Positions 31,897-40,672 are shown, counted from the first letter of the stretch. The stretch is 42,423 nucleotides of DNA from an uncultured Clostridia bacterium (GCA_947175485.1 CAMWMZ010000007.1:1-42423); one strand, 5' to 3'. A program made the numbers and translations. Notes: generated from the sequence alone by a model not told the origin.

Positions 31897-33255
31897 CTAA
31901 CAGATTTTGCACGGGGGATTTTCTTCTTTAACGGTTTCGGGGAGCATGATTTTCAAATCGAAAACGCCGTTTTCGGCGGCGAAAAACATTTCTCCGCCGT
32001 ATTTGCGGACGAGCATCTGCATACTTTTCACCCCGAAGCCGTGCAGGGATTTATCTTCTTTTTTGGTGAGCGGCACGCCGTTTTTCAAAGTTATTTCGCC
32101 ATTGAAATAGTTGACGCAGTTTATCATAATCATGCCAGCCTTGCGCGACACGGTAAGACCTATGACGCGCTTTTCCCGCTCTTCCAAATCGCTGACCGCC
32201 TGCATAGCGTTGGAAAGCATGTTGCCGAAAAGGGAATACAGCTCGGATTCGGACATAAAGCCGAAGCCGCCGCTGTCTATCATGCACGTAAGCCTTATGC
32301 CGCGTTTAAGACATAAAAGGCTTTTTTCCGTCAAAAGCACGTCGATAGGGTCGGAGCCGGTTGAAACCTTGCTGTCGTAGATTGCGACAGCCTTTTCTAT
32401 TTCTTTGAGCTCATCGGCGGAAACTCCGTCTTCGGCAAGCCGCAGAGAGTGGATTTTATGTTTTAAATCATGGCATTTTATATTGATTAAATCGATATTT
32501 TCTTTTGCGAGCTCGTATTGCCGTTTATCCTGCAACCAGAGCTGGCGGACAGTTTCAATATCGTTACGCAGACCGACGTTTTCAAACATACCCGACAATA
32601 TAGCCAAAATAAACACGTTGCACAGTATGGTAAAGCAGTAGTTTATTATGCTCAGATGCCAGCCCTGCCACCAGAAAGCGTTGACATAGGAGCAAAGAAA
32701 TACCGTTATCCCCAAAGATACGACGGAAATAAGCAGGACGTTGCGGCTGTAAATATTTTCTATCCCCTTTGCGTTGATGCGCCTTACAAAAAGGAAATAA
32801 GCCAGAGTATAGAATACAAGCTCTATTGCGGTGAGGATTATATAATAAGCCGCGTTATAATTGCCGAGAAGCTCGTAAAAATTCCAGACAAGCCCCGTTA
32901 TCTCGCAAAGCGACATCAATCTGTAAACGGTGTTCTGCAACGAATACGCCGCAACCCCGCAAAGCACGAGGAACTTCCACTGCTCCCCGAAGCACATTTT
33001 CATTATTACGACGGTAAACGCAAAAAGAAAAATATACGGCAAAGCGCCCGTAATAGGGTTGTCCGGCATAACAAGCTGCAAACACGAAAAAACGAACGTA
33101 AGCGCCGCAAGGCATAATCCGCCTGCCGCAAGACGCACCCAGAAAAGCGGCTTTCTTTTGAATTTACAGACTATCAGCGCTTCTCCTATCAGGATCTGGA
33201 ACAGAAACCCCGAATAAACCTGCGTAAAATAGTGTAGAACGATTTCGATTTGCAT
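31897..33255 (-). CDS. AgrC-like sensor histidine kinase (GHKL type)
   Basis: 452 residues. The first about 215 form six or seven membrane helices, the sensor part, as in AgrC/ComD kinases. Then a coiled-coil linker (LWLQDKRQYELAKENIDLINIK), the phospho-acceptor region IKCHDLKHKIHSL, an N box (MSESELYSLFGNMLSNAMQAV) and a G box (KSLHGFGVKSMQMLVRKYGG). Such kinases sense peptides or other small ligands and phosphorylate a LytTR regulator. The gene starts five bases after the response-regulator stop. No autoinducer peptide gene (AgrD/B-like) is seen nearby; the adjacent enzymes make a sugar-derived signal worth considering. Confidence 0.9.
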   Translation of the reverse strand: MQIEIVLHYFTQVYSGFLFQILIGEALIVCKFKRKPLFWVRLAAGGLCLAALTFVFSCLQLVMPDNPITGALPYIFLFAFTVVIMKMCFGEQWKFLVLCGVAAYSLQNTVYRLMSLCEITGLVWNFYELLGNYNAAYYIILTAIELVFYTLAYFLFVRRINAKGIENIYSRNVLLISVVSLGITVFLCSYVNAFWWQGWHLSIINYCFTILCNVFILAILSGMFENVGLRNDIETVRQLWLQDKRQYELAKENIDLINIKCHDLKHKIHSLRLAEDGVSADELKEIEKAVAIYDSKVSTGSDPIDVLLTEKSLLCLKRGIRLTCMIDSGGFGFMSESELYSLFGNMLSNAMQAVSDLEEREKRVIGLTVSRKAGMIMINCVNYFNGEITLKNGVPLTKKEDKSLHGFGVKSMQMLVRKYGGEMFFAAENGVFDLKIMLPETVKEENPPCKIC

Positions 33256-33260
33256 TCAGA

Positions 33261-33968
33261 TTACCCGCCGCCTTTATATAAATCCATCAGCTCTTTTATG
33301 AACTGCTTGCGGCGCGGATGGCTTATTTTAAGCGTATATCCTGCCACCTTTAAATCATAGCCCTGAAGAGAATCGATAAAACGGCTGTTTACAATGTAAC
33401 AGCTGTTGCAACGCAAAAAGCCGTTGTTTTTGAGCTTTTTTTCCACCTCGGACAAAGTTCCGCGCATTTCCAGAACTCCGTCTACAAGCTGATATTTGAG
33501 CTGGTGACCCATTACTTCCACGAAAATTATTTTATCGGTTGAAAGACAGGTAAAGCCGCCGTTAACAGTGACCATGACCGAGCGGGCTTCTTTTGTTCTG
33601 GCAACGTTGACCGCCTTGCCCATTTTAAGGCTGAAATCGGCGTACGACAGGGGCTTTATAAGGAAATCGAGTGCGTCCACCTCGTATCCTTTTTGCGCGT
33701 ACTGCGCCATTCTCGTAACAAAAATCAAGGTTACGGCTTTATCCCTGTCGCGAAGTCGGCGCGCGGTTTCAAGCCCGTTCATTCCCGTAAGCTCTATATC
33801 GAGAAAAACTATGGAATAAATCGCGCGGCGGTACTTTTCAATAAATTCTTCGCCGGAGGTAAAATGAACTATGTCGAATTTAATATCTTTTTCCGTGCCG
33901 TATTTTAGCAGACAGGTTTTAAGGAGTTCCGCTGATTTTATATCGTCTTCAACAATTGCTACGTTCAT
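33261..33968 (-). CDS. LytTR-family response regulator (AgrA/VirR-like)
   Basis: 235 residues. Receiver domain about 1-120: IVEDDIKSAELL (acidic pocket), IVFLDIELTGMNGLE with the phosphorylated Asp, VTRMAQYAQKGYEVDALDFLIKPL with the conserved Lys. LytTR DNA-binding domain about 135-235: KIIFVEVMGHQLKYQL, GTLSEVEKKLKNNGFLRCNSCYIVN, then VAGYTLKISHPRRKQFIKEL. LytTR proteins bind pairs of about 9-bp direct repeats two helical turns apart, and such a pair is found upstream of this gene and of the esterase gene. GGTGG precedes the ATG. First gene of the two-gene signalling operon. Confidence 0.94.
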   Translation of the reverse strand: MNVAIVEDDIKSAELLKTCLLKYGTEKDIKFDIVHFTSGEEFIEKYRRAIYSIVFLDIELTGMNGLETARRLRDRDKAVTLIFVTRMAQYAQKGYEVDALDFLIKPLSYADFSLKMGKAVNVARTKEARSVMVTVNGGFTCLSTDKIIFVEVMGHQLKYQLVDGVLEMRGTLSEVEKKLKNNGFLRCNSCYIVNSRFIDSLQGYDLKVAGYTLKISHPRRKQFIKELMDLYKGGG

Positions 33969-34015
33969 TTAAACCACCGTTTTAACACTATCTTGTGTAA
34001 TTATATATTTTTAAG

Positions 34016-34044
34016 ATTATATCATTGATATAAATTTCAATCAA
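34016..34044 (-). promoter_or_regulatory. Promoter of the two-component operon
   Basis: Minus-strand TTGATT (34044-34039) and TATAAT (34021-34016), 17 bases apart, about 48 bases before the ATG. Confidence 0.7.
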
Positions 34045-34059
34045 TATTCGCAAAAGAAT

Positions 34060-34092
34060 TTGCCCCAAACTTGCAAAATTTGTCCTAAACTT
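34060..34092 (-). promoter_or_regulatory. LytTR-type direct repeat upstream of the response regulator
   Basis: TTGCCCCAA (34060) and TTGTCCTAA (34080) start 20 bases apart; both are followed by ACTT. It lies 15 bases upstream of the -35 box, a usual place for activation by LytTR regulators. It predicts autoregulation. Confidence 0.65.
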
Positions 34093-34117
34093 AAAAACCG
34101 CGTTTTAAAAGAACAAA

Positions 34118-34149
34118 AAAACAGCTTCCGTTTTAACGGAAGCTGTTTT
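34118..34149 (-). terminator. Original terminator of the tRNA-Arg gene
   Basis: AAAACAGCTTCCG (34118-34130) pairs with CGGAAGCTGTTTT (34137-34149). A run of seven T follows on the minus strand. Before insertion this sat directly behind the tRNA gene. Confidence 0.8.
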
Positions 34150-34152
34150 ATA

Positions 34153-34196
34153 TGGTGCACCCGGCGAGGCTCGAACTCACAACGTCGGCGTCGGAG
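34153..34196. repeat. Attachment-site repeat distal to the tRNA (partial tRNA-Arg copy)
   Basis: 44 bp identical to 40500-40543, covering the tRNA from the start of the anticodon loop to the CCA end. The 5' half of the tRNA is absent here, so it is not a functional tRNA. It marks one end of the integrated element. Confidence 0.92.
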
Positions 34197-34211
34197 TCGC
34201 CCTTAACATTG

Positions 34212-34276
34212 AAAATATCTTTTATAATTAAAAATATCTTACATATCTTGCATAATGGGCGCAAATATCTTGCATA
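34212..34276. repeat. ATATCTT repeats near the element end
   Basis: ATATCTT starts at 34215, 34234, 34243 and 34265. The last two extend to ATATCTTGCATA. They are placed like arm-type binding sites of a tyrosine integrase. Confidence 0.4.
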
Positions 34277-34390
34277 TTTTGTATAACTTTCATAACTTTT
34301 ACGATGTATTCTATCTTTTGGGTGTGTAAAGAGTGTATAAAATTTGGGTGTATGAAATCAACGCCTATGGGTTATCCTAAATTATTTTTC

Positions 34391-35113
34391 TTAAATTTGT
34401 TTGATAAAAGCTATATCTTTTCGATAAACATCTAACTTCGTCCCGTCAATTGTGGTCATTTCATAATGCGCATTTTCGTCATTGCCGAATGTAACGGCTT
34501 CCACTTCGCCCATCAGTTTGGTTCCGTCTTTTAAAGTTATTTCAACGTTTACAAAATCAAACCGCTCGAAAAGTTTATTTGTTAAGTTTTCCGCAGTTAA
34601 ACCTTTTTTCATAAGGTCGTCCGCAAAGGCGGTTGCTTTATTTGCAATATCCATACACATTCTTAAATATCCCAACGAAAAAGTCCAGCCGTTTTTATCT
34701 CCGGGATTTACATAAATATCTATACTATTGCTTTCCGCATTCAATTTCTCCAAAATAAATCTGAAACAAAGCTCAAAATAATTTTTAAAGTTTCTTTTAT
34801 TTACTGGTAGCTTTCCAACGCTCGTATATACCGCATATCCTTGAGAGCCGTTATAAGTTATTTTGTTTTCAGTCCACGTTTCCTCGTTACCCATAATTAA
34901 AACATCGTTAAAAAACAGCAAGCCAAAAGTTGCCCAAGATCTGTTTTCTACCCTATCGTTTTTTCTTAATTCGGAAAGCCTGTCCTCTATATCGTCGCTA
35001 TCTATCAAATTTTCGTCTGTACTTGCGCAAATTGCATCATTAGCAAAAATTGAAAACAGCTCTTCTTGTGTGTGCTTCCCCCAATCTGTAGGGAAATTAT
35101 AAATTTTTGCCAT
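34391..35113 (-). CDS. Element cargo protein 2, unknown, possible Sm-like C-terminus (240 aa)
   Basis: Start at 35113 (MAKIYNFPTDWGKHTQEELF) because AGGAG lies eight bases upstream; a frame 11 codons longer is unsupported. No membrane segment. Residues 1-180 are a mixed alpha/beta region with aromatic clusters (SWATFGLLFFNDVLIMG, FKNYFELCFRFILEKL) that I do not recognise. The last about 55 residues read like a small beta-barrel of Sm/Hfq-like type: VNVEITLKDGTKLMGEV, then HYEMTTIDGTKLDVYRKDIAFI. It begins 29 bases after the NTPase stop, so it is cotranscribed. It may be the effector or adaptor of a two-protein system; no catalytic motif supports this directly. Confidence 0.72.
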   Translation of the reverse strand: MAKIYNFPTDWGKHTQEELFSIFANDAICASTDENLIDSDDIEDRLSELRKNDRVENRSWATFGLLFFNDVLIMGNEETWTENKITYNGSQGYAVYTSVGKLPVNKRNFKNYFELCFRFILEKLNAESNSIDIYVNPGDKNGWTFSLGYLRMCMDIANKATAFADDLMKKGLTAENLTNKLFERFDFVNVEITLKDGTKLMGEVEAVTFGNDENAHYEMTTIDGTKLDVYRKDIAFIKQI

Positions 35114-35142
35114 ACATTTTCTCCTGTAAATATAGTATAAAC

Positions 35143-38100
35143 TCAAGCGACCTTTTTGTGTTTATTTAAGAATTTAGTTAGTTTCCCTTTTTTCCAATAA
35201 TGATCATCCCACAACAAATACATTATTTTGGCCTTAAGTTCTTCGTCTGCGAGCATGTTTAAAAATTTATTCTGACAAACATAATCGGCGATCAAATCAT
35301 TATCTTCTACCGTACTAATTTTATTAGACTTAATAATAAATTCTTTACGTTCGATATCATTTTCTAGTTTTTCCATTGCCGCCTTAAACAACTCAAAGTT
35401 TAAATCCCATCCCGTGTAAATAAGTAATTGCTCTTTATTTAAATTTTCATAATTCTTAGCCAAATATATTTGTTCAATAAAATCTTTACTATCTTGCATA
35501 AATTTAGCTACATTAGGTACAGTCGTATAAATTTCCAAATAAAAGTTTAAAGGAATAATATTTTCATAATCAAATTTTTCATTAAAAAGAGTTTTACCAA
35601 CAATATATCCTATATATTCTTTCCTTTCATAAAACTTGTTTGTTATTTGGGGAGGAAGAGCATTTTCAAATTTATATTGTTTGAGAATAAGCAATGTTGT
35701 TTCTGTATATTCATCTAGTTCATTTAATAATTTAATATAACTGTCCCATAAATCATACGTTGGAGTAGTTTCATTAAATAAATTTAATAACCTTTTTTCC
35801 AATGATTCATTTAATGTCCTCGTTATATCCATATATTCAATTATAGATGTAACACTCGTCAGTTTCTCAAAGTGTTCATACAAATCTAATAATTCATTTT
35901 GTCCCGACAGCACTAACATATTAAATTGACATTGTTCAAAAGGCATTTGTTCAAAAACATCCAATGCGCGGTTATCGTCTATTCCCAAAATATATTTAGA
36001 GAATTTATAAATGTCTTCCTTTGTTTTTATAACGCAGTTAAAAACACACTGAAAATCATCAATGTTCTTAAATAACACCGTTGTATCAATAAGATTAATA
36101 CAATCATCACAAGTGAAAGTATTCCGCTCTTCTTCAGTTAAAAGAGGATACGGGCTTGCAAACATAAATTTATATGTTTTTTTAATTTCTGTCGTCTGTT
36201 GCAATAATTTTAATCTATACTTATTAAAAAGCTCTACATTAGTTCCATATAATAAATTAACGATTTGCGGTGTTATCACTTCAATATTATAACTTTTATC
36301 ATTAAGGCAATCGTTAAAAACCGCATTAGTTAAATATGTTAAGTAACATTCATTTGTATATAGGGCAGTAATGATTTCTCTATCAAAATTACCTATCAGT
36401 TTTTGCTTTTCAATTATTTTACAATACTCATTATCAATTTGTTTAGCAACCAAATTCAAATAAGAAATGATTTCTAGTCTTATTTCTTTACAATTAGATA
36501 TATAAGAAAACAACATATTGTTGCAACTTCTATTTATGCTTAAAATTTTTATTATGCTTTTCGCAATATCAACATTAACAGGATTAGCTTTTACATAATT
36601 AGATATCAAACATATTAATTTATCATAATTATTTCGTAAAAGAGGTTTCTCAAACTTCTCACTTAATGCAACAATTAGCTCAAGGCTAAACTTTTTATCA
36701 TCAATTAGTGCAAATAAGGTATTTTCACTTTCGATAATCTTAACTTCTTCATCGGTTAGACACGGGCTTCCTTCGGCCAAAAAAATATCTGAAAATAACA
36801 ATATATTTTCTTTAAAATTCTTAACTACTCCAAGTCTACAGTCTAAGCCATTACTGCCTAAAGCCTCTGCATAACTTGTAATTTCATTAGAATACATTTT
36901 AAAAAGTTCTTCTTTTTTATCTATATTATAAGCATTTATTTTAGTTAATGTATTGATAGTTCTTTCACTATTATTCTTATCCCAAAGCAAATTTCGCTGC
37001 ATCATAAGAATAACATCATGTGGGAATTTGTTAAAACAATATGCTAATAATTGCTCATTATTTAAAATTAATGATGGCAATATTATTTTTCTATCTATAA
37101 GCATATTTATGGCATCATCTACAACTTTCCCGCCACGAGCCAATGATTTATTAACAATATAACTTAAATCATCATTTGATATTTCTTTTGTAGGAAAAAG
37201 AATTAGGTTTTCCAATTCACTTTCCTCGATAATTTTTATATAGCAGCCCTTAGGATAACTATAAAAATATTGTCTAAAATCATCGCCAATTAAACCATTT
37301 ATTAAAAAGACCGACATTTCGTCACAGAATTCTTCTTCAAAAAAAGGTTTGCCGCTTTGTTTATTTTGTTTCTGATTTTTTATATAATTTTTTAACTCTT
37401 GAATTTTATTTTCATTCGCAGATTCTAGTAGACGTAAAGAATAAGCTTTTTTAATAATATTATTAAAAATTGCTTCCTCCCGGATTAGCTGATCGTAACA
37501 AGTTTCATATTGACTTTGTAGATAAGCAACAACACAGCATGTCCGCATATTTATACTGGTTTTAGAATTTATAATTTGCTTTTCTTTAAGTGATCTATAT
37601 AAAACCAACGCATTATTAAGCCGATGCTTTAACTTTCTTATTGTTAAATTTGTACCACCTATTAAAATTGCAAACTCTGAATATAATTGATTACCATTTA
37701 CTTCTATCAATTGTTCAATCTCAGATTGCTTTTCATTCAGCAAACTATTTAAAATAACTCTAAAATCATCAATATGAATAGGTTTTAGATCCACAATATA
37801 ATCAAAAACTTTATCATAGTCTAAAATAAAATCTTTGTTATTCTCCTTACCCAACTGTGCCGCAGGCTTTATTGACACAACAAAGCTAATATTGTAATTT
37901 TTGCTTAAGTTACTAAATCTATATATCTCTTTAATAAAATTACTTATAAGCTCAACTTCTTTTTTCCCTAAACGATCTAAATCTTCAATTATTACTATGC
38001 ATTTTTTACTACCAGAAATATTTTCAATTATTTCTGAATAAATCGAAAATATATCACTACTGTCAAACTTTTTATCTCCTTCTGATTTCCAAGAAGAAAA

Positions 38101-38670
38101 TGCAACACTACTATTGCGCAACCCTAGTAAAATAGTTATGGCAGCAGCTAAATACAATAATAAGAAAATTCCATTATTTATAGTGTATTCGAAAATATTA
38201 AACGAAAAATTAGAAGATTGAATTAAAATACCAGTAACGGTAAAAACAACAGCAATGGCAAAAAATATCCAGAATGTCCAAGATTTCAATGTAAACGATA
38301 TAAAACCATTACTTTTATTAAGTCTTTTATTAACATGTTTAGCTAAGCCTTTTTTCCCACTGTTATATGCTATTTGGTATAACAAAGATTTATCTAAAGC
38401 AATAAGAGAATCATCAATTATCGGATCACCTTTCACCCTATTTAAACTATCCCACATATTCACTCTTATAGGCTTTTGAAATTGCTTTTTACTAGCTAAT
38501 AGTTCACCAATACTTGACTTGCCACTACCATAATCAGCAATAACTCCTACCATTGATGCTCCATTATCAATTGCTTCCGCTATAGAATCCACCTGCGCAG
38601 AAAAACCTATAAAATCCTCTTCTTGGCTACTTATTTCTTTATTCACATAAGTTATATTAGAACTTTTCAT
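35143..38670 (-). CDS. Element cargo protein 1: membrane KAP-type P-loop NTPase (1175 aa)
   Basis: Start taken at 38670 (MKSSNITYVNKEISSQEEDF), where GAGG lies five bases upstream; the frame opens 11 codons earlier at 38703 without a site and almost on the promoter. The KAP layout is clear: Walker A ADYGSGKSS (46-53), two TM segments inserted at about 132-152 and 167-184, Walker B CIVIIED followed by LDR (224-233), then FVVSIKPAAQL. In this fold the NTPase sits on the inner face of the membrane. Residues about 420-1175 are a long helical repeat-like region with no named family, possibly a sensor. KAP NTPases include PifA of plasmid F, which excludes phage T7. A defence role is inference, helped by its place as the main cargo of an integrated element. 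Confidence 0.85.
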   Translation of the reverse strand: MKSSNITYVNKEISSQEEDFIGFSAQVDSIAEAIDNGASMVGVIADYGSGKSSIGELLASKKQFQKPIRVNMWDSLNRVKGDPIIDDSLIALDKSLLYQIAYNSGKKGLAKHVNKRLNKSNGFISFTLKSWTFWIFFAIAVVFTVTGILIQSSNFSFNIFEYTINNGIFLLLYLAAAITILLGLRNSSVAFSSWKSEGDKKFDSSDIFSIYSEIIENISGSKKCIVIIEDLDRLGKKEVELISNFIKEIYRFSNLSKNYNISFVVSIKPAAQLGKENNKDFILDYDKVFDYIVDLKPIHIDDFRVILNSLLNEKQSEIEQLIEVNGNQLYSEFAILIGGTNLTIRKLKHRLNNALVLYRSLKEKQIINSKTSINMRTCCVVAYLQSQYETCYDQLIREEAIFNNIIKKAYSLRLLESANENKIQELKNYIKNQKQNKQSGKPFFEEEFCDEMSVFLINGLIGDDFRQYFYSYPKGCYIKIIEESELENLILFPTKEISNDDLSYIVNKSLARGGKVVDDAINMLIDRKIILPSLILNNEQLLAYCFNKFPHDVILMMQRNLLWDKNNSERTINTLTKINAYNIDKKEELFKMYSNEITSYAEALGSNGLDCRLGVVKNFKENILLFSDIFLAEGSPCLTDEEVKIIESENTLFALIDDKKFSLELIVALSEKFEKPLLRNNYDKLICLISNYVKANPVNVDIAKSIIKILSINRSCNNMLFSYISNCKEIRLEIISYLNLVAKQIDNEYCKIIEKQKLIGNFDREIITALYTNECYLTYLTNAVFNDCLNDKSYNIEVITPQIVNLLYGTNVELFNKYRLKLLQQTTEIKKTYKFMFASPYPLLTEEERNTFTCDDCINLIDTTVLFKNIDDFQCVFNCVIKTKEDIYKFSKYILGIDDNRALDVFEQMPFEQCQFNMLVLSGQNELLDLYEHFEKLTSVTSIIEYMDITRTLNESLEKRLLNLFNETTPTYDLWDSYIKLLNELDEYTETTLLILKQYKFENALPPQITNKFYERKEYIGYIVGKTLFNEKFDYENIIPLNFYLEIYTTVPNVAKFMQDSKDFIEQIYLAKNYENLNKEQLLIYTGWDLNFELFKAAMEKLENDIERKEFIIKSNKISTVEDNDLIADYVCQNKFLNMLADEELKAKIMYLLWDDHYWKKGKLTKFLNKHKKVA

Positions 38671-39042
38671 ATGTGCCTCAAATAATCTGGTAATTTTTTC
38701 CATTTTATATTATCACAAAATCTTTGATTAAGCAATAAATAGTATCCATTTTACATTTCAAAAAAATGAATCACCTACTTTCAAAAACTAACATCCACGC
38801 TATTTATCTTCGTTAATATATCTTAAAACACTCTTTTATGTTTTTGACTCTTACAAAACTATTTCTTGACTAAGTAAGATTTAAAATGTCTATCAGTCAT
38901 AGATAAAAATCTATATAATTAGCATAAAACAAATTAAAAATAACATCTGGTAACAGAGCAGAAGAATATTTAAAATACAAACTACTTTTCCTTGCATACC
39001 CTGATTTTTGGTAAAATCATTAAAAAAACGAGGTAAAAAAAT
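38671..39042. other. Intergenic region between the KAP gene and the integrase
   Basis: 372 bases, very AT-rich. It holds the KAP promoter on the minus strand and the GAGGT ribosome binding site of the integrase at the right end. A TTGACT at about 38865 has no good -10 partner. No small gene, excisionase or RNA gene is recognisable. Confidence 0.6.
38707..38735 (-). promoter_or_regulatory. Promoter of the KAP operon
   Basis: Minus-strand TTGCTT (38735-38730) and TAATAT (38712-38707), 17 bases apart. The predicted start near 38700 gives a leader of about 30 nt to the ATG at 38670. Confidence 0.55.
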
Positions 39043-40435
39043 ATGCCAACAATCAGGAAAAGAAAAACAAAAAAGGGTATCGTTTATGATATTCAGGTAA
39101 AGATTAAAGAATTTGCTACTCAAAAATATATTTACAAAACCACTACTTGGCGTCCTGCTGAAAACATGCATTCCAAACAAGAAGCAAAGGCTTGCGTTAA
39201 GTTTGCAGAACAGTTTGAAAAGACTATGTTTAACCTGTATTCCGCAGACAAACTACCGACTATAAATTACAATATTAAAGTCGTAGATTACGCACAAATA
39301 TGGCTTCAACGCATACATAAAGACTATTCTTTAAATTATTACGAGATGAGTATAAGAAGCGTTGAATGGATTTGCCTCCACTTGGGCGGTTATAAAGTTA
39401 CGAACGTTACTCCTTATATAATTCAATCTTTTTACGACGAACTTGATAAAGCAACTTATACAACCACTATCGTCTATGCTAAACCAACCTCGCGAGAAGT
39501 AATGACCAAAAAGAATATCAAATATAAAGGCTTTCGCTATACATACAAACTAAACAGCAGCTCGCTTGCCAACGCAATGAAAGGCAAAAACATAAGCCTT
39601 GAATATGCACAAAAAATGGCAGATATACTTGAAGTTAAAGTCGAATCAATCTTCTCTGTAGAAAGCACTACAAAACTTTATTCAGCTCACTATCTTGATA
39701 AAATTAAAAGGGCAACCCGCTGCATTTTTGCGATGGCTAAGCGACAGTTACTTGTTGAACAAAACTACGCTTTTGCAAATTATGTTTCATACGGCAGACG
39801 GACTAAAAGAATTATACGTTACCTTGACGATAAGCAAGCCAAACAAATTTTGAAGTTTTAATGCATTGCAAAGATATCCGTATTAAAACGGCTTTTATAA
39901 TTTTACTCTTTACGGTATACGCAGAGGAGAACTTGCAGGACTAGAATGGAAAGACGTAAACTTTAAAGACCGAACTATATCTATTTGCAGAACGAGCAAA
40001 TATTCCAAATCTTGCGGTCTTTATACGAAAGAGCCAAAGACGGAAAACTCTATTCGCACTATAACAATTTTCGAAATTGTAAAAAATCAACTTTATGAAT
40101 ATTGGCTGTGGTATGAAAGCAATAAGAAACGCCTAATAGATAAGTGGATAGAAACTGACAGACTTTTCATAAGTCAATATGGCGGTCAAATAAATCCCGC
40201 AATATTCGACGATTGGCTAAGAATATTGTGCCAAGATAACGATTTGCCGCATTTTACTATTCATAGTCTTCGGCATACAAATATTGCGCTTCAAATTGCC
40301 GCAGGCATTCCGCTTACAACCGTTTCAGGAAGAGTAGGACATTCAAGAACAAGTACGACGACCGATATTTACGCTCACTTTATAAGGACGAGCGACCGAC
40401 AAGCCGCAGATGCATTTGACGAACTGTTTTCTTAA
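39043..40435 (+). pseudogene. Tyrosine recombinase (integrase) with two frameshifts
   Basis: Reading frames 39043-39854, 39855-39914 and 39917-40435 join into one integrase if one base is restored at about 39855 (AAGTTTT for AAGGTTTT) and one at about 39915 (ACGGTATAC for ACGGGTATAC). The first break gives a TAA after 272 codons. The restored protein has an N-terminal arm/core-binding part (MPTIRKRKTKKGIVYDIQVK), and a catalytic domain with RRGELAGLEW (first Arg), HSLRHTNIALQIAAG (HxxR) and GHSRTSTTTDIYAHF (His and Tyr nucleophile). All catalytic residues lie after the first stop, so the enzyme should be dead. GAGGT precedes the ATG. It lies next to the tRNA-Arg gene, the usual place. Confidence 0.88.
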
Positions 40436-40465
40436 AACAAACGTAATTTATAACTTTTATATAAA

Positions 40466-40496
40466 AAACAGCGTATTTGAATAGTATACGCTGTTT
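40466..40496. terminator. Bidirectional terminator between integrase and tRNA-Arg
   Basis: AAACAGCGTAT (40466-40476) pairs with ATACGCTGTTT (40486-40496), with T-runs on both strands. It ends the integrase message and gives the tRNA a new terminator in place of the one displaced to 34118. Confidence 0.85.
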
Positions 40497-40499
40497 TTT

Positions 40500-40543
40500 T
40501 GGTGCACCCGGCGAGGCTCGAACTCACAACGTCGGCGTCGGAG
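40500..40543. repeat. Attachment-site repeat within tRNA-Arg
   Basis: 44 bp identical to 34153-34196. With that copy it bounds an element unit of 6347 bp. Confidence 0.92.
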
Positions 40544-40575
40544 GCCGAAGTTTTATCCAGTTAGACTACGGATGC
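40500..40575 (-). tRNA. tRNA-Arg (anticodon CCG)
   Basis: Read on the minus strand, GCATCCG (40575-40569) pairs with CGGGTGC to form the acceptor stem. The anticodon stem TCGGC/GCCGA encloses the loop CTCCGAC with anticodon CCG. The T arm GTGAG/CTCGC holds the loop TTCGAGC, and CCA is encoded at the 3' end (40502-40500). The anticodon loop to 3' end is the attachment site of the element and was restored by the integrated copy. Confidence 0.93.
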
Positions 40576-40672
40576 GGATTTTAAATTTTTTGCGGAAAGA
40601 CCTTAAGCCGTATGCACAGAATTTTACGGACGAAATCACATACGCACAAAAACGCGACGTATCGGAAATTAA

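Larger units (their letters stand above)
33969..34390. other. Intergenic region: regulator promoter, tRNA terminator, attachment site, element end
   Basis: No gene. In order it holds the response-regulator promoter (34016-34044), the LytTR-type site (34060-34092), the original tRNA-Arg terminator (34118-34149), the 44-bp attachment repeat (34153-34196), then 194 bases of AT-rich element end with four ATATCTT repeats. Confidence 0.85.

Noticed and set aside
34153..34196. Second tRNA-Arg gene
   Set aside because: Only the 3' part is present; acceptor 5' strand, D arm and half of the anticodon stem are missing. It is an attachment repeat.
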